Positions 21,795 to 33,198 of a DNA stretch of 64,000 nt are shown here, piece after piece. Source of the stretch: Chlorops oryzae. Its lineage: Eukaryota; Arthropoda; Insecta; Diptera; Chloropidae. A program made the position numbers and the translations under genes. Within the stretch, counting starts at the first letter, position 1. The number at the start of each line of letters is the position of its first letter. The notes beneath the pieces were generated by a model. It did no database searches. It saw nothing but the letters and a program-made list of their open reading frames with translations, and had not been told where the DNA came from. The stretch is taken from assembly GCA_020466095.1 (NCBI GenBank), contig CM035808.1, positions 41,883,555-41,947,554 on the forward strand, read 5' to 3'.

Positions 21795-22098
21795 ACTAGC
21801 GTTAGGTAAGGTTAGGTTAGGGTGGCTGCCCCCTTTAAGGGGACACACTTAGGCCGCATATGGGCCCGTTGTGATACCACGAGGGAAGGCATGCCTTCCT
21901 AGTTACACCTTTGGTGGAGCCAGTTAGACTCATTTATGAAGCGAGCCATGTCTTTTATTCGAACAGATGTTAGCTCGGTGAGGGAGGAGAAGAAGAAGGA
22001 GTCGAGCAGCCTGGATTTTTTCCTGGCCAGACTCGGCCAGTGACACATGAGGTGGCTTGCTGGTTCTTCTTCCTCCTCCGATCTGCAACTTCTACAGT
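21795..22098 (-). pseudogene. LINE 3' end with C-terminal CCHC knuckle
   Basis: The minus strand from 22098 encodes CRSCRSEEEEEPASHLMCHW, PSLARKKSRLLDSFFF, LTELTSVRIKDMARFINESN then W and a stop shortly after. This C-x2-C-x13-H-x4-C knuckle with ensuing helix is the C-terminal end of I/Loa/R1-type LINE ORF2. The 3' tail after the stop (GTGGTATCACAACGGGCCC, GGCCTAAGTG, GGCAGCCACC, then TAACCTAACC) matches the tail of the SINE at 27043-27286. It is 5'-truncated. Confidence 0.75.
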
Positions 22099-22351
22099 GT
22101 AAAAGACCTCAATTATTGATTGACTGCTTAAACATAAGTCAATCTTGCTCTTCGATTCTTTGGCAATTCCCCTTTGTAGTTGCGTTGAACGGCAACTGTT
22201 ATTTTTCGACTTTTACCCCTTTCGCGAAGGAATATTTTTAAAAATACTGTTACTCTGTTATTTTATAAACTTCAGAATACAAAATATAGGCATTATAAAA
22301 AGGTTTGGAAAACATGAAAAATAAATCGATTTAATCGATTTATTGCTTCAA

Positions 22352-23292
22352 TGAGGCCTTTTACATTAGTCAATAGTTGACCGTCAATTCCTATCGATAT
22401 TCCCTTTTGGAGTTGCATTCGCTTTTACACTTACTCGAAAGAATTGATCGTCAATTCGTGCTTTGTATGCCTTTTATGACATTTTCCTCTTCCACACAGG
22501 GGTGATATTTTATAAAATACTAGCAACATAAATTATGTATCTCTGATTAAGGGTTGATAGCAGAAACATAAATACAGCACTACCTGTTTTGTTTTAATGA
22601 ATTTAATTATTGATGCTAAGGACTATTTCAAAATGCTTGAATTAAAAATGCTTTTTGAAAAAGACAATTTTTAGTGAGTAGCTGTTAAATTGTTCTGTTT
22701 GAAAATAAATTCTATTAACAATTTGTAGGAGTAAACTATCTAGGTGATTTTCATATTGTCAAAAGAATAAAGGCGAAACTCCAGAATCGACGAAACATTT
22801 CAGGCGATAGAAATGTAGCTGCTTCCATTTAAATACATTTCAATACATTGATTCAATGGAAGCAACTCAAATGTTTTCACCTTTGCCGCGCATACCGCAA
22901 CATCCGTCATTGCCGTCATTTATGGAGTTTCGCCTTAAATTTAAATTATATTTATCACATTTTTCTTAATTTCTTATAACATAAAAATAAGCCTATAATG
23001 TATAGTTTTCGGTCTATACAAGAATGTAAGATCCTAAAATATTGATCAAGAAAAATAAGTAATAACATATAATAGTATGCGATGCTGTCTCCACGAACAA
23101 CGAAAACGAATAAAATAAATGTCAGAAATTTGCTCCCAGCCATCGATAAGTTCGATAAACGAAAGAGAGCAAAGACGGATTGAGCGAGTACGTGCAACCA
23201 AAAAACGCTCAACTTTTCGATAACGATATGTTATCGTTTTGTACTGAAAATGAGAATTGACGGTCAACTATTGACTAATGTAAAAGGCCTCA
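22352..23292. mobile_element. Foldback element with TGAGGCCTTTTACATTAG ends
   Basis: TGAGGCCTTTTACATTAGTC at the left and GACTAATGTAAAAGGCCTCA at the right extend into roughly 40-bp inverted repeats including GTTGACCGTCAATTC. The TSD is not clear. The interior includes the small MITE 22771-22935. Related AGGCCTTCTACACT ends occur at 38298-38614. Confidence 0.75.
22771..22935. mobile_element. 165-bp PIF/Harbinger-type MITE, TSD TAA
   Basis: AGGCGAAACTCCA and TGGAGTTTCGCCT ends with TAA on both sides (22768-22770, 22936-22938). A related right end (CGTTTATGGAGTTTCGCC) occurs alone at about 41633-41650. Confidence 0.8.
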
Positions 23293-25257
23293 ATTAATCA
23301 TCCAACATCGATTTATAACTATGCAGGTCTTCGATTAATCGAAAATCGATTTTTTCTTAAATTTTACAACTCTAAGGGAATTTAAATATCCTCTAAAATG
23401 CATGGAAACTCAGGAAAATAGGCAATCCTAAGGTCATTCAAGATTTCGTCTTGATTGGGTTTTTCACTTGCAATTCCAATAAATAGAATATATGACAGGT
23501 TCTATAAAATTGTTCAAAAGGTAAAATGTGCCAAACACATTATAGATGTGGTAAAATTGAAGAGGTGCTTAGGTCGATTTAAGCGAAAAATAAGTTATTT
23601 AGTTTCATTAGTAAATGAAGTTTTCTTAACCCGTTGAAGTTTTTACGTCGAAAATCTTTTAGTGCTTTCAAACAACTAATGTATGTTAACAACAGCTTAT
23701 TTTATAGTGTAACATTTTTAATAAAAAACCAGCTAATTAAATTTTTATTTTAATTATTTTTATTTATATTACAATATTTTTTCATAGTTGTTCACTTTTA
23801 AAAGATGCAGCTTTTCAAAATGCTCGTCGGTCAGACAACCTCGTTTAAGAATGCTGCATGGCAAAAAAGTCTTTCAACTGCAGCCGAAGATGGCAGTGGA
23901 TGATTAATTTTGAAAAATGCTTTCCTAATGCATTTATAACTGTTGAGCAATTGGAAGCCTTTTGAATTGTCAGCAACATATGCAAATAGCTCCGGTTGCC
24001 ATTGGAGAGAGTCAGTTTTGGATTGTTTTCCTGGGGTTTCTAAATACAAATTCATTGAAATCGTTTTATGCTCAGTGATGAATGAAAATGTTTCAACGAA
24101 CCTAAAATGTCAAAAAAGAAATATTTTGATGCCTCAGAATCATCGAGCTGATCTATCTCTTCCACCGGCTCATCCTTAAAAAAGTTTGTGAGCGCCGTCT
24201 TAGCCACTTCCATTGCTTCGGCTTCTTTGCATTGAAGAAATTTCTTCATATCTACGAAAATAATTATTGATATTGAATAAATTTCTTCAATATTACGAAA
24301 GATTTTCTTCAATATGAAGAAATTTATTGAAATACGCAACCCTGCTTAGTTATATTGAAGAAATTTCTTCATATTTATATATTTCAAAATTTCATCATAT
24401 GTATTAACTATTGTGAGTCCCGTCTGTCTCACATCTGCTATTTTTTATAGACAAGAAAATCGTCCAAATATCATACACACAAAACAGTTTATTAACTTTC
24501 TCATTGCAAGCAATAATGATTGACTAAATAAAGACTCGTGATAAGAATTAAAAAACAATTTTATGTATATATGATTGTGTCGTTAAAAGGACGAAAATTC
24601 TAAAATATTATGAAAGGACTTAAAGAAATTTTTCAAAATAATGCAGCATTTTCCCTAAAAATATACTTTATTTAAACCAAAATGTCAAGTCAAAGTAAAT
24701 TACATCGAAATTAATTTTAATATTATTTTTATTTAGTATTGCAATTCTTATAATGCCTCCAAAGATCAATATTATATATAGATATATATTTTCTGTACTA
24801 TATTTTACAATTATATTCCAAAATTAAGCATTAAAAAGTTATATATTGTGCTGAGTGTCACCGGATGCAGTACGAAATATGAACCTCACTCATATGCAGA
24901 AGCGTCTCCCCGTCAATGTGGCACTTAAAAAAATTTGACTTTATTAAAAACGGAACACTTCGCAAAATATATATGACTTAATACAAACCTATCAAATTTT
25001 CCTCGATTTTGAACGCGAGCAATATTTTCTTTCAATTTTCAAATTAAACACAATTTCTCTGCTTCCATAAAGAAACGCGTTTTCACTTCATGGACGAACA
25101 TTGACGCTGAATCTTCTGCCTTAAGACTCATCAACCCCAAGAACTTCTTAAAAATGTTCACTTTTTCGTAATATTGAAGAAATTCTTCATATCTCAAGAA
25201 TTACATTAGTCATATTGAAGAAATTTCTTTATTTATACGAAATAAATTCGTTATATT

Positions 25258-26593
25258 TAGAGCTCGGATTTTGAATATTTTGCATTTTTTTGAATTATTT
25301 GAATTTATTGAATATTTTGCATTTTTTTGAATTATTTTGCATTTGACTGTGCTTTTTGAATATTTTAGTGACTGAAGTAGGCTTTTTTTTTTAATTTGAC
25401 AATTCAAAATTTAAATAGGCATGCTAAATCGAACTTAGTTTTTCAAAATGCCTAAAGAGGGGAAACTAATTCAAAGTGGCTTCGTGCCATAAACAACAAG
25501 TTTTTGGTCGTTGTTGAAGGCCGCATATACGGTAGTTGTTTTCGATTTACTACGGAATAAAAGACTGGGGCTGCGAATGCCATAGTCAGACCGACTTTAG
25601 CTCTCTTATTTGGGTTTTTATACGCCGAAGTCCGTTTTTTGAAAATTGCCTCCTGCACCCGAAATTCAAATGGAACTGGAACAAAAGTTGGCAGTTATGC
25701 TTCCTTTGCAGCTATAAACATCCTCTCCAAAAAATTCTGTGATAGGTTCATTACACAATGCTACAAAAAAATTTTTTTCATACACTTTTTTTCGAATGGT
25801 TATTTTATGTTAGCTTAGGGCTCCCTCATTCCAAAAAGGTCATTAGTTTGATGGATTTAAGTAGCGTTTCCGAGATATGGCCCAAAATGTGAAAAAAATC
25901 AATTTTCTCTACTTTACCCCATATTTAGGGCCACAACTCAATTACCGTATAAGATAGCTGAACGCATAGACTTAATTTAGAAAGGTGGAGACCGTGCGCA
26001 AATTTTAAGTGCCTAAACGCCAGCCTACGACTATAATTGTGGCTCCTATGAAATCAGAAAAGCCATTTTTTGCTCATATTTTCACTTTTTTATCTCAATT
26101 ATCGATCCATATCTTAGCAAGCAGTGCAAATTATCCCAATATTAGGCATAACAGTTTTTGCGAGAACTCTCACCTTGTTTTAAGTGTTTATTTATGCCAA
26201 GTTTAAATCAACGTTTGAAAAAATCGAACAAATGACGCCTCGTATGTATGTATGATATCTATATAATATAAGTACATAAAAATACGCGTGGCAAAGGGCC
26301 GGGTTTCATAAAGAAATTTAACAAAAGTCGGTATATGGGGCCCCTTATGGCGTTAAACATTGTCAGGCTCAGCTGACTATAACACCCTTACTTGTTTTTC
26401 TTGTTTCGAATAATTGTTCAATTTTTCGAATACTTTGCTATTTTTTGCATTAAAAAATTTTTTTTGGAATATTTTTTGAATATTTTTGCATTTTTTTTGA
26501 ATATCTTTGAATATTTTTTGCATTTTTTGCATTTTTTTTGAATTTTTTTGAATTTTTTTCCCATTTTTTTACATATTCAAAATCCGAGCTCTA
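25258..26593. mobile_element. hAT element TAGAGCTCGG family, TSD GTTATATT
   Basis: TAGAGCTCGGATTTTGAATA and its complement at the right end (ATTCAAAATCCGAGCTCTA), with perfect GTTATATT duplications (25250-25257, 26594-26601). Subterminal TTTTTTGAATATTTTGCATT repeats fill both ends. A degenerate Helentron (25600-26399) occupies the middle. The truncated relative is at 8086. Confidence 0.9.
25600..26399 (+). mobile_element. Degenerate DINE-1-like Helentron
   Basis: CACCCGAAATTCAAATGGAA, the GTCGGTATATGGGGCCCCTT block and the terminal ACACCCTTACTTGTTTTT match the plus-strand copy at 13724. The 5' end is diverged and the left boundary approximate. Confidence 0.6.
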
Positions 26594-27042
26594 GTTATAT
26601 TTAATATATAAATTAATTTTAAGACAATTTCTTCGTCATATTGAAAAAATTTCTTCATATTTACGAAATTAATTTCTTTATATTCACGAATACGTTTTGT
26701 TATATTAACGAAATTTCTTCATATCAAAAAACAAATTACGTCATATTGAAGAAATTTCTTCATTTATACGAAAATTCTAAATTTTTAAATGTCCTACGAA
26801 AGCTTTTGTCATATGTAAGAAAATTTCTTCAGTATGAAGAAATGTTTTCGTACTTATGAAGAAGTTTTGTTATATTGATTAAACTATTTAACTCATATTG
26901 AAGAATTTTTTTTTCGTTCCATTCACAAAAATTTCTGGAATATAACAAATATTTTCGTCAGCATGAAGAAAATTCGTTATATTGACCAAAATTCGTATTC
27001 AAATATTTACAAAAAATTTTATTCAATATTACTGCCGATATT

Positions 27043-27286
27043 GTGGCTCTGGGATAGCGTAGGGGATGCGTGCTATGCTCTTGATCCCAGGGTCCGAGGT
27101 TCGATTCCCGGCAGAGGCGAAACGGAGTGTAATGTTCCAAGCCTAGCACTGGTTTTTCAAAAATCGCATGTTAGGGGCACACTACATAAAAAGACATACA
27201 CTCACACAAACACAAGAAAAACCTCTCGTGGTATCACAATGGACCGATTAACGGCCTAAGTGGCAGCCACTTCAACCTACCTACCT
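27043..27286 (+). mobile_element. Full-length tRNA-derived SINE with 12-bp TSD
   Basis: The head GTGGCTCTGGGATAGCGTAG and the RNA polymerase III B box GGTTCGATTCC (27107-27117) give a tRNA-like promoter. The body CGGAGTGTAATGTTCC follows and the tail reads GTGGTATCACAATGGACC, GGCCTAAGTGGCAGCCAC, then (CCTA)n. It is flanked by a perfect ACTGCCGATATT duplication (27031-27042, 27287-27298), the mark of target-primed retrotransposition. The tail is shared with the LINE fragment at 21795, its probable enzymatic source. Confidence 0.9.
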
Positions 27287-28298
27287 ACTGCCGATATTTC
27301 TTTCAGTGTAAAGCTTCCCATTCTTCTTCCAAGTCAGTGTGCCTAAACAAATCTTTGGGATCGGCAGCCAAATTCTTTAAAGGCTTTAACAAAATTAGAG
27401 CCATTATCCGTCGTTGTTGCCACAATATTTTCCACAGAAAGCCCAAAATCCTCGTGTGCTTCCATTATTTTCCGACGAATGGCATCATATGTGTGACTTC
27501 AAGTAAATCGTCTGCATGCCAACGCAACTGATTGCCGTTGAAAATTGTCATCGATCCAATGGCACGTATATCCAAAGAAACTTCTATGCTTAGTTGACCA
27601 GATGTCTGCCGTTGTGCAAAAAAAATTCCCGGACTTAATCATGGTTTTGATCTTTTCCTTCATACACAAAAAGGTTTGGTCCAACAGTTTCATTGCGGTA
27701 GGTCGACTCTCCACGTTCAAAGATGGATTGAAATATCTTATTACTTCTTTAAAAGAATCCGATTCAACAATTGTGATGGGTAGCATATGTTTTACAATGC
27801 GGTTTAAAACAAGTTTATTGAAATGGTCCTGGCTGGTACTTTTTATTTGTTGACACTTTTTCCCCGCTTGGTATTCTTCATATTTCTTAGGGTGCTTAGT
27901 GCGCAGATGTCGAATAAAATTGGATGTTACAGTTACATAGCCGGTTAAAATAGCCTTGCAGGTATGACACTTAGCTGACACACTTCCTTTCTCATTTTCT
28001 TTTTCATTTTTATATGATTTTGGCTGTTTGAATAAAAACAAAGGTAATTCGAACTAAAGGCCTGCATCGATCCATCTATTCCACTCATGCAAACAGATAA
28101 AACAGTTACGAACCTGATATTTTTGGTACACATGCCACAAAGAACATAGTAAATTCGATGCTTTTGCTTTTTCGATTGAGTAGATGTCGATACAAAATCC
28201 TCTCTCGTACCAATTCTATCGTACCGCTGATTTCTCTTTATCAGCTTTACTCACGTATGTAACTGTTTTATCTGTTTTTCTAATAGGTATATCGGTTC

Positions 28299-28823
28299 CA
28301 GTGTTGCCAGAAAACCTAAGCGCCATATCGGAATTTTTTCTATCCCAAATCGTATTTCGTCGTGTACAATTTCAAAGTACAACTTTGAAGTTTCTATTGT
28401 ACGGTACAAACCTATAGTACTGTACAAGGTACAACTGATAATGTATATTAATACCCCTATCTATATTGCGATAGAAGAGATTGTTAGTAGATATATTTGA
28501 AATCAGTTCGTTTATTCCTAACTATTGGTTTTATTAAACCACTGTGTGAGTGTTGATATAATGATAAAGCTCTTTCGACTTGAAATACTGTAAAGCTGAA
28601 AACAGTCATTGTAACGTGACGTGTCAGTTGATTCGACCTGAGTATATGAGAAATCTGTATATGTGACCAGTCATGACGTATCGTAACGTAAAGTGATGGA
28701 CAAACCTATTGAATTTAATGATATTAGTATTGTGTGTCGTAATTTTATCTCATATATCGGGGCATCGTCCACAGGGACTCAGATCGGGGAAAATACGATA
28801 TATCGTGTAATTTGGCAACACTG
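28299..28823. mobile_element. hAT element, TSD ATCGGTTC
   Basis: The ends CAGTGTTGCCA and TGGCAACACTG are flanked by perfect ATCGGTTC duplications (28291-28298, 28824-28831). Non-coding, 525 bp. Confidence 0.9.
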
Positions 28824-29155
28824 ATCGGTTCTACATGGATATAACAGTTTGTCTTTTTATTTTGTGCTCTCTATTTTTTGGCCTTGAAACCACGGTTGCC
28901 ACTCGCCTTAAGTATTTTTGTACCAGACCAATCCAAAAAATGTACCAAAACCGAAAAAAATGTACCAAAAAAATATTTTAGCTTCGCATATTTATTATAC
29001 AAAAAAGTAATAACAAAAACAGTATTCAGTCAAAAAACCAAAATTAAAAGGTACAATGCTTTGCACGAGATATTCTTTTTGTGCAAAAAATATTTTTTAA
29101 ATTATAATACTAAAAATAACAGTCTTTAGGTGACCAAACGTTATGAAAATCATTA

Positions 29156-29599
29156 TTAATTAGTTTTACACAGCTCTTTTGACAGCATAATATTATTAAG
29201 TGAGGCGTATTCTAACTTATTTCTTAGTTTCGTTTTTATTAAAGAAAGATCGAAAAACTTTCTTTCTGCAGCTGCAGAACTGTGGGGTTAGCACATTAAG
29301 TCATTAACAAATTTAACTAGTTCGTTAAAAGCAATTTCACCGAATCCATTTTTAAATAATCTTACTTTTTCCCAAAACGTTTCCAAGCTGGTGCAATTTT
29401 TTAAATCAACATTGGAAAGCCTTAAAAGAGACCACTGAGTTGCGATTACATCAGGGTCACATTCAATTAAATAACTGAAATTCTCAAGTAACGGCGAAAT
29501 TGAAACATCATCTTCTGACAGAACTTTGGCAGGTGTAATGATAATTAAAGCTTTAAAATCTTCCCGACTGAAATCGAAACGGTATTTAAGCTTGTGCAA
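29156..29599 (-). pseudogene. hAT transposase C-terminal fragment
   Basis: Reads TSLETFWEKVRLFKNGFGEI, AFNELVKFVNDLMC, a TAA stop, then PHSSAAAERKFFDLSLIKTK and LRNKLEYASLN before a stop. The SAAAERKFF block with surrounding leucines is the hAT dimerisation (hATC) domain. The in-frame stop and lack of BED and RNase-H parts show it is defective. It belongs to the element 28891-30140. Confidence 0.85.
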
Positions 29600-29928
29600 A
29601 ATGCAAAAAATGTTTCAAATTTTTATGAATGAAAAAGAGCTTTTTCATTCATAAAAATGTGAAAATCCGAACGGATTCGATCCGTCGGAATACATAATCA
29701 GGCCGATTATTTTTATTCTCGCCTAGAAAACGAGAATCGAGGTATACAATTGAGTTGTGTAGAAGGCATCAATTAATAAATGCTGCCTTCGATTAATCGT
29801 GATACTGATGAATCGGATAGAGATTTTTTTCATCACTACGCCTCGCACCATGAACTCAATCACTGTTGCAGCTATACCAGTTTTGAGAACAGGGTTGGCG
29901 CAAAATCACTTTCTTTAAATACTAGGCC

Positions 29929-30023
29929 TGTTCCCGTACTGCACGAAACTGCCGAAAACTGGCCAATGTTTTAAAAATTGTATGAAAATTGGGCAGTTTC
30001 GTGTAGCACGGGAACATACCTAG
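29929..30023. repeat. Small hairpin MITE
   Basis: CTGTTCCCGTACTGCACGAA and TTCGTGTAGCACGGGAACAT pair to form arms of about 30 bp around a 40-bp loop; the flanks ATACTAGG/CCTAGTAT extend the palindrome. Confidence 0.7.
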
Positions 30024-30140
30024 TATCATCGATTTGCAACCATCTGAAAAATGTACCAATTTGAGAAATTGTGTACCAATGTACCAAACGATAAAAAATG
30101 TACCAATTTTGGTACAATTGTACCATAAGTGGCAACCGTG

Positions 30141-31029
30141 CTTGAAACTGTGTGAGAGAATAGAGCGAGCGCACAAAAAACATTTTTTGCTCTAACTCCT
30201 CTACGCAGTGATTCTCTTGCTACCGACTGAACAAAGAGCGTAAGCAATACCCCAGCGGGAAAAACCGTAAGCGCTGATATTTTGTTCTTTTATTATGTCA
30301 TCTTGGAATATTGAACGAATGATTGCTTGCATGATAAAGTAATGGCGGGTTTGTTGCAATAGGTAATACCTTAACGATTTCCCTTACATTATAAGTGAAA
30401 ATTTCAGGCTATAGGTAAATTATCTGAAAACTGAATTTCTGCCTTACGTGGTAAGCGAAATTGGCAATGCCTGAATTTCTAATGACATCGCTGTGTTAAA
30501 AATAAGGCATTCCGCAAGGAGCTCTTCGCATGAAGTTTCTGTAGAAAAATTCAGAGTTTTGTGCTGCTCTCAAATGCTTTTTTCGCCATCGCAGCCCCTA
30601 GCATTACATAGTCACCGGTGAATTCATTGTACCACTCCTGTACAAAAGTCTCATATGAATTGTCATGCATACCGGAGCGGGACATTTCCCGCTTGGCACT
30701 GCTCTACCCTGAGCGTCACTCGCCAGCGAACAATAAGTTTCTCGAGAGTCTGCGCCGTTTGAGGCGTGCGCAGAAGCCCGCATAGCGACATTCTAGTTGT
30801 TCTAAGTAAAGATAAAAGTGTTACCGATATATCTGTTTCCAGAACATCTTCTCAAATTGATATTTTCGTTACTTGGTAATTTCGCTCACTTATAACTGTT
30901 TTATCGATATCTGAAAGAGAAACATTCCATACTCACTATATCGATAGAGAGAGAAACTGTTACAAGTAGATACCAGTACAAGCAAGAAAACGAAATAGAT
31001 GTATATTGATGGATCGATGCAGGCCTTTA
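30141..31029. other. Right portion of a hAT element, no gene
   Basis: Apart from the subterminal region of the enclosing hAT element no coding or repeat signal stands out. ORFs overlapping 29922-30247 run through hAT termini and are not genes. Confidence 0.4.
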
Positions 31030-31179
31030 ATTCGAACCATATCAAAAGCAAAGACAATTTACTTATGTCAACTAACCGTTTCGACTATATCGAAGAATTC
31101 TCGAAATAATAATGGTACTGCTTCGACATACGCTTGTGATGACGTTGTACTGGAAGAGTTCATCTGAATTTTTGTTGTT

Positions 31180-31530
31180 GTTTTTTTTTACACTTTCCAT
31201 TTTTTATTGAATCTTCCTTTAAACAGGAACTAACAATAAGTATTCAAATCTTAGTTCTAATATAAATTTTAGCTACTTATACCGCATATAAGGTCTAAAG
31301 TAGTATTTCGATACGACGGGCCTCAATTCAAGATATGGGCTGCTGATGGATTTTGAAAAGATGGACTTGAAAAGAATCTTTGAAATCCGATTCCCTATCG
31401 TACAGGCGCCGCTTTCGTTTTCTGATGTCGACGGTGAAATTGGGATCTGAGATTTCATCATCACACGAAAAATTGTTATTCTCCTCAAAAATGTTATTTT
31501 CCGACATTTTAAAATATTTTTTAATAAAAC
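31180..31530 (-). mobile_element. Short jockey LINE 3' fragment
   Basis: A poly(T) run (about 31180-31190) is followed by sequence matching the jockey 3' region at 16845-17040 (ATAAGTATTCAAATCTTA and GACGGGCCTC). The rest is 5'-truncated; a 71-codon minus frame (31273-31488) is a leftover, not a gene. Confidence 0.65.
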
Positions 31531-32289
31531 GAATTTTTCATGAGAATTCTGAAATTGTGTGATTTAAATCAAATGATTTAATTTTTTTTTGATTTAAAAC
31601 AAATGATTGACAATTCAAAATATAATTATATAATCGATTATAATCGAAGAGTTCTTCGGCAAAAGCGTATTTGAAGTACATATACGTACGAATAAGGAGG
31701 CATTCCTTAGAAAAAATTAGAGAAAGTGCCTAGCACGCCGATGTCGGCGATGACCGGTGATCCCGGTCAGACAAGACAAAATTTTTGTTTTACTTTTTTT
31801 TTTTTTTGTAAATAAGTAGATAATTCTGAAATAAAAAACTTATATTCAAATAAAAACTTAGAGGAATAAAAAGCTTTCAACTAAACTTTTAGAAAAAAAA
31901 AACTTGTTTGAAAGAGCTTGTACATGACGCTTCTGAAGGCGCGATGGAGAACACAGAGATTCAATTTATCATACTTATTTAGACGTAAATCTCATTTTTT
32001 AAGGTGACATTTTTCGCTCTGTATGCATTACCTTTTTCGTCAAAGCTGCGTCGATGCTCATTTCTTCGATGAGTTCTTTGAAGAATAAGGTAATGAAAGA
32101 ACAAATATCCCGCTGGGAAAGTGAGGTGTTCAAAAAAGTTTTGGTTTTGCTTTTGCTTTTACATTTCAGTTCAATCCTGAAAATATGCTACTTTTTGATA
32201 AAAAAAAAAAAACAAACGCTATTCTTTGAACACATCACCTTTTCCCGCTCAATGACTGCCAAGAGAAGTAATTCCAATAGGGTATTTGA
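31531..32289. other. No recognisable gene
   Basis: AT-rich, with a TCAAATGATTTAA palindrome near 31566. An open frame at 32054-32320 has a poly-lysine stretch and no domain. AATAGGGTATTTGA next to the hAT target also occurs inverted at 33902-33918. Confidence 0.35.
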
Positions 32290-32985
32290 TAGGGTGACCA
32301 AATTGCCTTCGGTTAAATAAAGGACACCATAAATCGAAAACCAAAAATCGCGCACACACAGGTGAGCACAAATTTTAAATTAGCATAGCTTCGTCAAAAT
32401 AAAAGGTAAATGAACGTTGTTTTTTATTTGCTAAGAATTGATTGGACTTTAAATCTGCATACTCATATTTTACATTTCAAACTAGTTTTATTAATTTTTT
32501 TTTTTTTTGGTTTTTCAAAAAAACTTCATTTCAATCCTGAAAAACGATTTTAAGCCCTCTTCTGTACGACCCAAAATAAAGCTCAATTCATTATCTTTGG
32601 ACCTGATTACATTTCACAATAAAATTTTACACTTAGCCATCGATTTGAGGTATAAATTACAATGCTTCCCTCAAAAGTGGAGGTTTCCCCATAAAATTCA
32701 TTTGCGCGACCTCTAAACGTCCTTCAAAAAATCTGAAAAAATGCTCAAAATATTTTTAGACAATTATCTTTCGAATTCCGTGTGGGCAATTTAATATTTC
32801 CAAAAAGTAAAAAATTTCGGACACCCTAGACTTATTAGTAATAAGTTATATACACTGGAACGGGGTTATTAATATCACCAGAAAAATGTGTAAAATAAAG
32901 GACAATCAAAGGCCGAATAATTACTTTCCCCAAATCACCAAAAAAAAGGACATGTTCTTTTAAAAAAGGACGTTTGGTCACCCTA
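32290..32985. mobile_element. hAT element with TAGGGTGACCA ends
   Basis: TAGGGTGACCAAA at the left and TTTGGTCACCCTA at the right; the flanks TATTTGAT/TATTTGAC are a 7-of-8 TSD. Internal AAAGGACA repeats are present near both ends. Non-coding. Confidence 0.8.
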
Positions 32986-33198
32986 TATTTGACTGATTTT
33001 CAGAAAGTGTCTCACTTGAATCCTTATAGCTTAATATGATAGAAAGCAAAATATTTGCGGAATACGTTTCGTATTTGTTGTTAAAATTGGGATTTAAATT
33101 TGCATTTTTAATATTACGCAAAACACAGTCTTGCTGCAATTTTTCTAATCATATGGTGAGTTTGACGTCATTTGCCAGTAAACAAAAATCTAGTGAAA

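Larger units (their letters stand above)
21528..23374. mobile_element. hAT element with nested LINE tail and MITEs, TSD AGGGAATT
   Basis: The ends TAGGGTTGTAAAA and TTTTACAACTCTA are flanked by perfect AGGGAATT duplications (21520-21527, 23375-23382). Subterminal blocks of TTTAATCGATTTTTT and ATTAATCGAAAATCGATTTT occur on each side. The interior is almost entirely later insertions; no transposase is visible. Confidence 0.9.
24231..27306. mobile_element. Palindrome-array insertion (GAAGAAATTTCTTC units)
   Basis: Both flanks (24231-24420, 25165-25250 and 26620-27030) are built of units such as TTGAAGAAATTTCTTCATAT with ACGAAA spacers, a design like the 8956-9679 element but with a different palindrome. 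The right terminus reads CACTGAAAGAAATATCGG on the minus strand; the left end is CATTGAAGAAAT. No TSD is resolved. It interrupts the hAT transposase gene and itself carries a hAT element, a Helentron and a SINE. Confidence 0.65.
28891..30140. mobile_element. hAT element with transposase remnant, TSD CTTGAAAC
   Basis: CACGGTTGCCACT and AGTGGCAACCGTG ends with a perfect CTTGAAAC TSD (28883-28890, 30141-30148). Subterminal AAAATGTACCAAAA repeats lie on both sides. A transposase C-terminal fragment lies at 29156-29599 on the minus strand. Confidence 0.9.
28055..31029. mobile_element. hAT element in the transposase intron, TSD ATTCGAAC
   Basis: TAAAGGCCTGCATCGATCC and GGATCGATGCAGGCCTTTA are perfect terminal repeats, with TSD ATTCGAAC (28047-28054, 31030-31037). 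Subterminal regions share AACAGTTACGAAC/GTTACAAGT-type motifs. It sits inside the only recognised intron of the hAT gene and contains two further hAT elements (28299-28823 and 28891-30140). Confidence 0.9.
23769..31163 (-). pseudogene. BED-finger hAT transposase gene, interrupted and frameshifted
   Basis: Exon 1 (31163-31077) encodes 29 residues, MNSSSTTSSQAYVEAVPLLF and REFFDIVET, and ends at GTTAGT. Exon 2 starts at 28023 after TTTTTATTCAAACAG, in the same phase. It encodes a BED zinc finger (AKCHTCKAILTGYV then FIRHLRTKH), the hAT core FCTTADIWSTKHRSFFGYTC and the RNase-H block VATTTDNGSNFVKAF. Frame breaks occur near 27500 and 27385. After the insertion 24231-27306 the C-terminus resumes: AEAMEVAKTALTNFF, DSLQWQPE and PLPSSAAVERLFCHAAF (hAT dimerisation domain), with a frameshift before LTDEHFEKLHLLK and the stop at 23769. 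The central CASHTLNL-type region is missing, so the gene is dead. Confidence 0.85.

Noticed and set aside
27043..27117. tRNA gene suggested by an A-box-like head and B box GGTTCGATTCC
   Set aside because: It continues into a conserved non-tRNA body and tail, has 12-bp TSDs, and fragments recur elsewhere; it is a SINE head, and the cloverleaf is not fully paired.
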